DNA of 64,000 nucleotides from Bacteroidales bacterium (GTDB lineage: Bacteria; Bacteroidota; Bacteroidia; Bacteroidales; UBA932): NCBI GenBank assembly GCA_017477465.1, contig JAFUVU010000054.1, positions 1-64,000 on the forward strand, written 5' to 3'. The notes under the pieces were generated by a model. The model worked only from the letters and a program-made list of their open reading frames with translations. It ran no database searches and was not told where the DNA came from. Positions 40,933 to 48,890 of this stretch are shown here, piece after piece. Position 1 is the stretch's first letter. Each line of letters starts with the position of its first letter. Made by a program: the position numbers and the translations under genes.

Positions 40933-43900
40933 TTAGAATGTGATATTGATGGCCAGGTTATAAGTCTTCACGAGCGGATACTTACCGTTGGAACTGCTGG
41001 AGGTAGCCTCAGGATCCTGAAGTGTCATGTAGGCGAACGTAAGCATGTTGTAGCCTGTGAACATCAAATTCAGGGAACTGATTCCCAGTTTGTCGAACAG
41101 TTTGTTGCGCGAGAAAGTATAGCCGAAACTTGCGCTCTTGAGGCGGATATAAGAGGCATCCTGAACCCAAAGAGTGGACAGGTAATCGTCTCCGCCATTC
41201 CAGTTCCAGTTTGTCATAGTAAAGCGCGGAAGGGTGCCGTCTTCGCGGCCGGGAGCCCAGGGGTTGTCGTTTGGAATCCAGCAGTTCTCGGCAAAAACGG
41301 TCAACAGTCCGCGGTGACCGGTATTGGTGAAGGGGTTGCGGTAGTCGGCGTTCAGCTTACGGCTCACATTGGTGGCCGCCACCCAGTTGAGGGCCAGGTT
41401 GAAACCCTTGTAGCCGAACTTCCAGTTTGAGCCGAACACCCATTCGGGGCGATTTGGATAACCGCCTCTGACACGGTCGTTTCCGTTGATGCGGCCGTCT
41501 CCGTTCACGTCCTTGTACATGGCATCACCGGGATGAACGGTCACGCTTGGCTGCGGGAGGTCGGGATTGAGGCGCTCAACGCCGTCGGCGTCTGTGTAAA
41601 AGTCGCTTCTCTGATAAAGCCGCTCAAACTGATAGAGAAGATAACGGTCGGTAGAACCTCCTGTTTCGGCCATATAGGGCTCGCCGGGGGTAACCTCGTC
41701 CATGTTGATGATCTTGTTGCGGGCAAAGGTCACATTGGCGTCAAGGTCATAGGTGAACGCGCCGATATGGTCTTTCCAGCCAAGAGCGACCTCGAAACCT
41801 TTGTTGTCAACTATACCCAGATTCATGTCGGGCGGAGAAAGGGCGATGATGCCGGGCAGCGTTTTGGGAGTGATCAGGATACCTGTGCGATGCTCGGAGA
41901 AAATATCACCCGAGAAATGCAGGCGGTAATTGAACATGTCAAAATCCAAACCCACATTGTATTTCAAGGCCGTTTCCCAAGTAACGCCGGGGTTGCCGGG
42001 AGTTCCCAATGCGAAACGGGGAACGCCATCGGTCTTGCCTGCGCCGAAATAATACGAACCGGCATCGGTCCAGACACCTTCCATATACATAAATCGGCTG
42101 TCATTGCCCCTGTCGTTACCAACTTTGCCGACAGATGCGCGCAGTTTAAGGAAGTCTATCCAGCCGACATGCTTCATGAATTTTTCCTCGGAAACTACCC
42201 AGCCGATGGACGCCGACGGGAAAAGACCGTAACGGGTTTTTCCGGGGGCGAAGTTTTCAGAACCGTTATAACCGGCCGAAACGTCCAGAAGATATTTGTC
42301 AGCATAGCCGTAAGTAAGTCTTCCCACGAATCCTACATAGCCGCGGGGCAGATAGGAGAGCTTTTTAAGCGCAGACTTATCAGAATCCTGGTAAGGATAA
42401 TAGTCGCGGGACTGATTGTAAAGCAACAGACCGCTCACTGCATGTTTGCCGCCGAACTTGCGGCTGTAGTCGATGCGGGCTTCCAGATACCAGGACTTGT
42501 CGTCGGACGTGCTTTCGCTATAGCTGAGCGTGGGTTCACTGCCGGAAATCTGGGGGATGATGGTCTTGTCAAAAGCCGGGTCGGATATGCTCAGTCCGGG
42601 GGTATTGACGAAACCGGCGAAGTGCAGGGTCTGTTTGTAACCACCGCTGCCCGTACGCTTTTTGTTAAGCGACATCTCCGTGTCATAGCTTCCTTTGATG
42701 GAAGCACTCAGGCCCTGGGTAATAAAGTCCAGACGTTGGGTAAGGGTAACATCCATACCCAGGGTGGTTTTGTACTTGTTTTGGTAACCGGCCCAGTAAT
42801 AATATTCCCAACCATTCCATGCCGTAAGACTCTTAGGCAGAGTCTCTGCGTCCTTTTCATTTGTAATGGCCATTCCGTTTACGATGCCGGGGCTGCCGGT
42901 AGGGTGAGCCCATAGCATGGAACGCATCCAAATGTTGTCTGCGGTGGAGAGAGGTTCCCGGGTGTCACCGATAACTCCGCTTATATTGAACTTCATGTCC
43001 GTTGTTTCGGTGAGTTTGAAGTCCAGGTTGGCACGGTAGTTATATCTGTTGTAGGAATAGTTGTTGTCATAACCCATGCCCGGAATCTGTTTCAGCAGAC
43101 CGTTCTGGTACATATAGCCCATGGATACGAAATAACGCACTTTGTCCGAACCTCCGCTGATGTTGATATTGTTCTTGGTCTGGAGGAAGGCCTTGCGGAA
43201 CATCAGTTCGTTCCAGTGCGTGTTAGGGTACATGATGGGGTCGCTGCCCGTGCGGAATGCCTCAATGGCTTCCGGAGTGAAATAGTTTGCCACCTGCGGG
43301 TCGTCGTCGTTGTAGTGCATCACGTTGTAGTAACGCGCATAGTCATAGCTGTCGGCCTGGGTGATGTAGGCCATGGGCATCTGCACACCGGTGATGGAAC
43401 TGACAGAAATCTTGGGCTTGCCGGCATCGCCACGCTTTGTCGTGATGATGATGACACCGTTAGCACCACGCACACCGAATACGGCGGTTGAGGCAGCATC
43501 CTTGAGGATTGACAGGCTCTCGATTTCGTTGGGATCGACAGTGTTCATCGGGCGTTCCACGCCATCGACCAGAATCAGCGGGGTAGATGCTCCGTCCGAA
43601 AGGGAACTGGCGCCACGGATGTAGATCTTGGCGTAGTCTTCGCCAGGCTGACCTGACTCCTGCACTGTGGAAACACCCGGCATCTGGCCGGCGAGGACGT
43701 TGGTGACATCGGCCACAGGTGCCTTGATGAGCGCCTTGTTGTCGATGGAGGTGAGGGCGCCGGTGACCGTGGCTTTGGTCTGCGTACCGTAAGCCACCAC
43801 CACCGTTGCCTCGATGGACTGGGTGTCGTCCCTCAGCACAACGGTAAAGTTGCGCTGCTTGCCTACGCGTATCTCCTCGGTCACATAACCAAGGGCCGAT

Positions 43901-44142
43901 ACTTCCAGCACCGCAGTCTCACCGGGGACGGCAAGGGTGAATTTACCGTCCATGTCGGCAGCCGCGCCGGTGGTGGTTCCCTTCAGGGTGACACCGGCAC
44001 CGATAACCGGCAAACCGTCTGCGTCCACGACAGTACCCGTGACGGTAATGCCTCTCTGGGCGCGGGCGGGAAGGCACCACAGTCCCAGACTCAGACACAG
44101 AGCAGCAGCCAGTTTCAGTAATTGGACTACTTTGGTTTTCAT
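40933..44142 (-). CDS. SusC-like TonB-dependent transporter, first pair
   Basis: A canonical 1,069-residue SusC/RagA. It has a signal peptide (to ARAQ, about 29), a carboxypeptidase-like domain (ITVTGTVVDADGLPVIGAGVTLKGTTTG, about 32-108), a TonB-box region (ATVVVAYG near 113), a plug (VTNVLAGQMPGVSTVQESGQPGEDYAKIYIRG, LILVDGVERPMNTV, IESLSILKDAASTAVFGVRGANGVIIITTKRG), and a beta barrel to the end (YNLAINITF). It imports oligosaccharides across the outer membrane using TonB energy with SusD1 as lid. It follows GH18 by 36 bp without a visible promoter, so it belongs to the long transcript begun upstream of the kinase. Confidence 0.96.
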   Translation of the reverse strand: MKTKVVQLLKLAAALCLSLGLWCLPARAQRGITVTGTVVDADGLPVIGAGVTLKGTTTGAAADMDGKFTLAVPGETAVLEVSALGYVTEEIRVGKQRNFTVVLRDDTQSIEATVVVAYGTQTKATVTGALTSIDNKALIKAPVADVTNVLAGQMPGVSTVQESGQPGEDYAKIYIRGASSLSDGASTPLILVDGVERPMNTVDPNEIESLSILKDAASTAVFGVRGANGVIIITTKRGDAGKPKISVSSITGVQMPMAYITQADSYDYARYYNVMHYNDDDPQVANYFTPEAIEAFRTGSDPIMYPNTHWNELMFRKAFLQTKNNINISGGSDKVRYFVSMGYMYQNGLLKQIPGMGYDNNYSYNRYNYRANLDFKLTETTDMKFNISGVIGDTREPLSTADNIWMRSMLWAHPTGSPGIVNGMAITNEKDAETLPKSLTAWNGWEYYYWAGYQNKYKTTLGMDVTLTQRLDFITQGLSASIKGSYDTEMSLNKKRTGSGGYKQTLHFAGFVNTPGLSISDPAFDKTIIPQISGSEPTLSYSESTSDDKSWYLEARIDYSRKFGGKHAVSGLLLYNQSRDYYPYQDSDKSALKKLSYLPRGYVGFVGRLTYGYADKYLLDVSAGYNGSENFAPGKTRYGLFPSASIGWVVSEEKFMKHVGWIDFLKLRASVGKVGNDRGNDSRFMYMEGVWTDAGSYYFGAGKTDGVPRFALGTPGNPGVTWETALKYNVGLDFDMFNYRLHFSGDIFSEHRTGILITPKTLPGIIALSPPDMNLGIVDNKGFEVALGWKDHIGAFTYDLDANVTFARNKIINMDEVTPGEPYMAETGGSTDRYLLYQFERLYQRSDFYTDADGVERLNPDLPQPSVTVHPGDAMYKDVNGDGRINGNDRVRGGYPNRPEWVFGSNWKFGYKGFNLALNWVAATNVSRKLNADYRNPFTNTGHRGLLTVFAENCWIPNDNPWAPGREDGTLPRFTMTNWNWNGGDDYLSTLWVQDASYIRLKSASFGYTFSRNKLFDKLGISSLNLMFTGYNMLTFAYMTLQDPEATSSSSNGKYPLVKTYNLAINITF

Positions 44143-44178
44143 TGGTTAATAAGGTTAGTTAATATTTTATTTGGTTAC

Positions 44179-45504
44179 TTATAAAACTGTTTCTTTTCCG
44201 TAAACGCCTTTTACAAGGGCTTTCAGAAGGTCGTGCTTGTCGGTGTCGCCCCTGTATTCCCAGAACATGGCACCAAGTAGGCCGCCACTGTTCACATACT
44301 GGCCTTTGGCCTCCACCGACTCGGGGTCGTCGTAGGAGAGGCAGTTGCGGCCGCTCTCATCGGCAAGGTAGGGGACCATGGAAGCGGCATCCCACACGCG
44401 GTGGAGCTTGCGCTTTACCTCCACGCCCATGTAAGTACCATTGCTAACGATGGGGACGATGTCTTTGTATTTGATGGAATAACTCGTATTGCCTTTGCTG
44501 TCCACGAAGACCTTATTGGCATCCGACGGGTTCTTTTCCGCCTTGCCGTAGAAGGGAACGCCCATAACCATCCTCTCTTTGGGCACGCCGCCGCTCACAT
44601 GGGCCGATATGCTTTCATCCCAGCTGCGGTGGGTGAATTTCGTCCCCTTGTGCAGCGGGGAATTGTGGCCGTTGGGGGCGGCTCCCATGTCGTAGGTCAT
44701 CACGTTCACGTAGTCCAGATAATTCATGGCTGTTTTCCAATCCACGTACTTGGCGCTGGAAGATGAGGCGAAGGAGATAATCTTGCCGGTTCCCAGCGTT
44801 TCGCGGAGTTCCTTGAGGACAAGATTGAAATTCTGAGTGTCGGAAGGGTCGCAGCCGGTTTCATTGTCGGCGCTTTGGGTGGGATATTCCCAGTCGATGT
44901 CCACCCCGTCCAGCTTATGTTTGTCAAGAAGGGCCTTGACCGATTTGCAGAAAGCGGTACGCTTTGCAGCGTCGCGGGCCATCATTGAGAAACCGTCGGC
45001 ATGAGCTCCCCAGCCGCCGATCATGAGCATCACCTTCAGCTTGGGATTCTGGCTCTTGAGGGCCACCACCTTGGAGATGGGCGCCTGCTTGGATTCGGTG
45101 ATCACAATGCCGCCGTCGCCGGTTTTGGGGTTGCCGAAGCGGCCGTGAGCATAATTGATATGCGTAAGAAGGCTCACTTCGGGGATGGTTTCGGTGTATT
45201 CAGTAAAATACGCCAGAACAATGGGAGTCTGGCCGATGTCGGTGCACAGGGTGCCGGTGCCTGGCTGAGGGTCGGTGCCCGTTCCGGGATCAGTGCCGGG
45301 GTCGGTTCCGGTGCCAGGTTCAGTTCCAGCGCCGGGCTCGGTCCCTTGCTGGTCGCCGGTGCCGCCGGGATTGGTTGAACTGCCGCCGCCCGAGTGCGAA
45401 GAAGGCGGAGGAATCACATAACCCATATTGTCCTTGGAGCAGTCGCCGGAGCTGAGCACCAAAGATAAAACAGCCAAAGCCAGTATGTTAATTATCCGTT
45501 TCAT
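44179..45504 (-). CDS. GH18 chitinase lipoprotein with Gly/Thr/Pro linker
   Basis: A 441-residue surface-type lipoprotein (lipobox LVLSSGDC). Residues about 37-85 are a repetitive Gly/Thr/Pro/Asp linker. The catalytic barrel (about 90-440) shows VMLMIGGWGAHADGF, the DGVDIDWE motif with catalytic acid Glu206, ISFASSSSAKYVDW, and YVNVMTYDMGAAPNG. This is the chitinase pattern, rather than the endo-beta-N-acetylglucosaminidase pattern as far as I can judge. It shares clear homology with the GH18 part of the gene at 23689 but has no propeller. It lies 3 bp after GH20 and is likely the first surface endo-enzyme of the locus. Confidence 0.9.
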   Translation of the reverse strand: MKRIINILALAVLSLVLSSGDCSKDNMGYVIPPPSSHSGGGSSTNPGGTGDQQGTEPGAGTEPGTGTDPGTDPGTGTDPQPGTGTLCTDIGQTPIVLAYFTEYTETIPEVSLLTHINYAHGRFGNPKTGDGGIVITESKQAPISKVVALKSQNPKLKVMLMIGGWGAHADGFSMMARDAAKRTAFCKSVKALLDKHKLDGVDIDWEYPTQSADNETGCDPSDTQNFNLVLKELRETLGTGKIISFASSSSAKYVDWKTAMNYLDYVNVMTYDMGAAPNGHNSPLHKGTKFTHRSWDESISAHVSGGVPKERMVMGVPFYGKAEKNPSDANKVFVDSKGNTSYSIKYKDIVPIVSNGTYMGVEVKRKLHRVWDAASMVPYLADESGRNCLSYDDPESVEAKGQYVNSGGLLGAMFWEYRGDTDKHDLLKALVKGVYGKETVL

Positions 45505-45507
45505 CGC

Positions 45508-47727
45508 TTAAAGCATTTTGATGGAACTGAATTTGTCGTCCGGGCGCCTGCGCACAAGCACGTCTGTCTTGTTGCGGATTGAATTCCAGCCTCCAACTAC
45601 GTTATAAATGAAAACCACCTTAACGCTGTGGGGACCGGCTTCAAGGACCGCCTCGGCGTCGTGCCTTGAGTAGCGTTTTACCTCTGCGCCATTGTCAATG
45701 AGGAGTTTACCGTCTATCCACACCTGGTCGCAGTCGGAGCTGAAGCGGTAGGTATCTGTAGCCTCAACGGAGAAGAAACCCTCTGCCACGGCGGCATAGA
45801 AGACAGTGCTGTCCGGAAGGTTGCGGTTGAAAGGCTCCAGGGTGCTCAGATCGCGCAAACGCTTGATGGAGACATCTTTCCAGGGCACATCCTTGATGTC
45901 TGCGGCCTTAGTGAAGCGCCCGTCGGCCCTTTTTGCCTTGAGGCCGCTTTCGACGGCGGCGGCAGGCTGTGCAGGCCAAGGCTCCTCCTTGGTGAGGGTA
46001 ATGGTGCGCACAGGGCTAAGCTTGCCGTAGGAAGTGACGGAGGCTGTCTTAAGGACGGCGCTTTCGGTGAATTCCAGAGGCTTAGAGTACGCCATCGAGG
46101 CTGATGTGGGCTCGCTTCCGTCCAGGGTATAGACAATCTTGCCAACGGGGCGGGTGGTGGTAAAGCTGACGACGGCCTTGTCCTGGAAGGCCAGCTTGTC
46201 GCAGCTTCCGCCGGGCTGCTCAGGGAGAGGAATATGGTAATTCACTCCCCTTCTGTCAAGATCCCGGCAGGCCTTGTCCACGCGGACGCGGAAGCTTTCC
46301 CAATCCTTGTTTTCCGCTGGCGTCCAGGCGGTTTCGGCCACTGCGAAGGCGCGCGGGAACATCATGTACTCCCGCTGGCTGTCGCTGTAGATGTATTCGC
46401 TCCAGGTATTGCACTGCAGGCCAAGCACGTGAGAGGCCTTTCCATTCTTGATAAGCTCCTCAGGCACAGGCTCATACTTATAAGCCTTTTCCAATGTAGT
46501 GTACCTGCCGATGGTAACGGGCTCGATCTTGGGGTCGCCCTGGAAATGGTCAAGGTACATGCCGTCGTGCGAGGGGGTCATGATAACGTCGTGCCCTGCG
46601 AGGGCCGCGGCGATACCGCCTTCCATACCGCGCCAGCTCATCACCGTTGCGTTTGGACTTAGGCCGCCTTCAAGGATTTCGTCCCAGCCGACAAGCTTGC
46701 GGCCGTGGGCGGCGAGGATGCCCTCCATCCTGCGGACGGCGTAGCTCTGAAGCTTTTCCTCCGCAGTGCCGGCGGCATCGGCCACAAGGCCTTCCGCTTT
46801 GATTCTGGCCTGGCAGGCGGGGCATTTTTCCCATTTGTCTTTCTTGCACTCGTCACCGCCGATGTGGATGTACTCCGAGGGGAAGAGCTGCACCACTTCC
46901 GAAATCACGTCTTCCAGGAACTCGAACATATACTCCCTGCCGGGGCAGAGGGCGAAGTCCGGAGAGCCCCAAGTATAGAAGGTGCTGATGCTTTCCTTGG
47001 TGCAGGTGAGGCCGGGATATGCCCTGGCGGCTGCAGTGGAATGGCCCGGCATCTCGATTTCCGGAACCACGGTGACATGACGCTCGGCAGCGTAGGCCAC
47101 AACCTCGCGAATCTGCTCCTGGGTATAGTAGCCTTCGTGCACTGAGCCGTCGAATTCCACGCGGCTGCCGCCAATTTCCGTAAGTCTTGGATACTTAAGG
47201 ATTTGGATGCGCCAGCCCTGGTCGTCGGTAAGGTGCCAGTGCATGACGTTCATCTTATAGGCCGACAGTATGTCTATGTAGCGTTTGGTTTCCTCAACCG
47301 AGAGGAAGTGACGGCAAGGGTCAACGTGGAAGCCTCTCCATCTAAAACGCGGGTAATCGGTAATTTTTACGCAAGGAAGATTCCCGGTCAAGTTCAGAAG
47401 ATTCCCGGTCAAGCCGGGAATGACAGTAGTGCCGGGAATGACGGTGGTGCCGGGAATGACAAGGGCGTCATGGCCGACTTGATCGGCCATCTGGAGCTGG
47501 CGGAGGGTTTGGCAGGCGTAGAAAAGACCTGCCTCGGAAGAAGCCACTACCTTTAAGCGTGCGCGAGTGATATCTATTGTGTATCCTTCTTCCGGCAGGC
47601 CGGAGGCGGGATCGACCACAAAGGACATCTTTGCCGGATCCACTTTGAACGAGCCGCCCCGCACCTGCATTTGGGCGGGCGCGGGAATTAGCTGGATAGC
47701 GGCGGCTAATATGAGCGTAAGTAGCAT
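45508..47727 (-). CDS. GH20 beta-N-acetylhexosaminidase
   Basis: A 739-residue exported enzyme that removes terminal GlcNAc (or GalNAc) by substrate-assisted catalysis. The domains are an N-terminal GH20b sandwich (about 12-120), the TIM barrel (about 125-480; RGFHVDPCRHFLSVEETKRYID, HWHLTDDQGWRIQI, and HIGGDE with catalytic Asp292-Glu293), a chitobiase C-terminal-like domain (KIVYTLDGSEPTSASMAY), and a PA14-like tail (YRFSSDCDQVWIDGKLLIDNG). Residues 90-117 are an in-frame repeat (VIPGTTVIPGTTVIPG). It overlaps the alkaline phosphatase stop by one base (TAATG). In this locus it would process chitooligosaccharides from the GH18 enzymes. Confidence 0.94.
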   Translation of the reverse strand: MLLTLILAAAIQLIPAPAQMQVRGGSFKVDPAKMSFVVDPASGLPEEGYTIDITRARLKVVASSEAGLFYACQTLRQLQMADQVGHDALVIPGTTVIPGTTVIPGLTGNLLNLTGNLPCVKITDYPRFRWRGFHVDPCRHFLSVEETKRYIDILSAYKMNVMHWHLTDDQGWRIQILKYPRLTEIGGSRVEFDGSVHEGYYTQEQIREVVAYAAERHVTVVPEIEMPGHSTAAARAYPGLTCTKESISTFYTWGSPDFALCPGREYMFEFLEDVISEVVQLFPSEYIHIGGDECKKDKWEKCPACQARIKAEGLVADAAGTAEEKLQSYAVRRMEGILAAHGRKLVGWDEILEGGLSPNATVMSWRGMEGGIAAALAGHDVIMTPSHDGMYLDHFQGDPKIEPVTIGRYTTLEKAYKYEPVPEELIKNGKASHVLGLQCNTWSEYIYSDSQREYMMFPRAFAVAETAWTPAENKDWESFRVRVDKACRDLDRRGVNYHIPLPEQPGGSCDKLAFQDKAVVSFTTTRPVGKIVYTLDGSEPTSASMAYSKPLEFTESAVLKTASVTSYGKLSPVRTITLTKEEPWPAQPAAAVESGLKAKRADGRFTKAADIKDVPWKDVSIKRLRDLSTLEPFNRNLPDSTVFYAAVAEGFFSVEATDTYRFSSDCDQVWIDGKLLIDNGAEVKRYSRHDAEAVLEAGPHSVKVVFIYNVVGGWNSIRNKTDVLVRRRPDDKFSSIKML
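47377..47460 (-). repeat. In-frame VIPG/LTGN repeat in the GH20 gene
   Basis: Direct repeats of GCCGGGAATGAC (around 47415, 47433 and 47450) and of AAGATTCCCGGTCAAG (around 47375 and 47396) give the peptide VIPGTTVIPGTTVIPG followed by LTGNLLNLTGN. The CCGGGAAT and ATTCCCGG parts are inverted relative to one another. It interrupts the N-terminal domain just before the conserved DYPRFRWRGFHVD block. Confidence 0.8.
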
Positions 47728-48890
47728 TACTTCAAAAGTTTACGTACAATTTGGCCGATCTCGGCATTATCGTGGACGCCGGCAAAATGCTCCGCTCCGG
47801 GGCCATAGGCGAAGACGGGCACTACTATGCCGTCGTGGCCTCTGGTGGAGAAATGCACCTTCACTTCATGCTCTTCGATGCTGCCTTTGAGGAGGGTGAG
47901 GCCGCCGGTGTTGTGGTCGGCCGTAACTACCACGAGGGTGTGGCCGTCCTTTTCGGCCCATTCGAGAACGGCGCCGATGACTTTGTCAAAGTCGAAGAGT
48001 TCCTCGCACATGTGGCCGACTTTGTTGCGGTGGGCCCAGTCGTCTATCTGCGAACCCTCGACCATGAGGAAAAATCCCTTCTTGTTGTCCAGCATATCGA
48101 TTGCCTTCATGGTGCTTTCCATGAGGATGGGACCGCGGTCGAGGGCGGGCTTGAGGTCGTATTCGTCGTAAAGGCCCAGGAAGCGGTCGCCTTCGGCATC
48201 TTCAATGTCCTCAAGCTTATCGACGTAGGTGTAACCTTTGGCCTTCATCTCTTCGATGAGGTTGCGGCCGTCGGAGCGCTGGTCCCAGAAATGGGTGCCG
48301 CCGCCGGAAATGAAGTCCACATTGGCGTCAAGATACTGAAGGGCAAGGCCTTCCTCGTCGGTTCTGGTGGGGCCGTAAACGCAGAAATCGGCCGGAGTGG
48401 CGTCGTTTATGCGGCAGGTTACCGTAACGCCGGTTTTCATGCCTTTTACGCGCTTTGCCCACTGGAGGTTGGATTCCACCTTCTCGCCGTTAGGTCCAAG
48501 GCCGATGTAGCCGTATTTGGTCTTTTTACCGTTGGCCAGGGCAGTGCCGCCGGCGCAGGAATCGGTGATAAGCTTGTCGGTGGCGTAGGTGCGGGAATAG
48601 CCTGCCACGGGCATCTGGTCGATATTCAGGGCGCCGCCATTGGCCACCCAACCCACCGACCACTGAGTGAGGCCGGTGCCGTCGCCGATCATGAAGATTA
48701 CGTTCTTCACCCTCTTGCTGCGGGGCTGTTTCACCTTCACTGTCTCGTAGGGAGTCTCCACTTTATAGCGGTCGTCCTTGGAGAAGGAGTAGGTGGCATA
48801 TTTGGAACGGTCCCGGTCCAGGGAATCGGGAGTCTGGGCATAAAGGCCGATGGCACTGAAGGCCAAGAATATGGTAATCAGTCGTTTCAT
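47727..48890 (-). CDS. Alkaline phosphatase (PhoA family)
   Basis: A 387-residue exported metallophosphatase (signal MKRLITIFLAFSAIGLYAQ). Metal and catalytic motifs are present: VIFMIGDGTGLTQ (metal Asp70), ITDSCAGGTALANG with nucleophile Ser111, FFLMVEGSQIDDWAHRN (metal ligands), VVVTADHNTGG, and TRGHDG near 350. It cleaves phosphate monoesters in the periplasm. Its place between two glycosidases, with one-base stop/start overlaps on both sides, shows that it is an integral member of the locus. It may trim phosphorylated sugars or release phosphate from host or dietary substrates. That role is inferred from position only. Confidence 0.93.
   Translation of the reverse strand: MKRLITIFLAFSAIGLYAQTPDSLDRDRSKYATYSFSKDDRYKVETPYETVKVKQPRSKRVKNVIFMIGDGTGLTQWSVGWVANGGALNIDQMPVAGYSRTYATDKLITDSCAGGTALANGKKTKYGYIGLGPNGEKVESNLQWAKRVKGMKTGVTVTCRINDATPADFCVYGPTRTDEEGLALQYLDANVDFISGGGTHFWDQRSDGRNLIEEMKAKGYTYVDKLEDIEDAEGDRFLGLYDEYDLKPALDRGPILMESTMKAIDMLDNKKGFFLMVEGSQIDDWAHRNKVGHMCEELFDFDKVIGAVLEWAEKDGHTLVVVTADHNTGGLTLLKGSIEEHEVKVHFSTRGHDGIVVPVFAYGPGAEHFAGVHDNAEIGQIVRKLLK

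Noticed and set aside
45253-45400. Gly/Thr/Pro linker of the GH18 lipoprotein as another inserted repeat element
   Set aside because: Such linkers are common after the lipobox of surface enzymes and no palindromic or dispersed DNA repeat is evident there.
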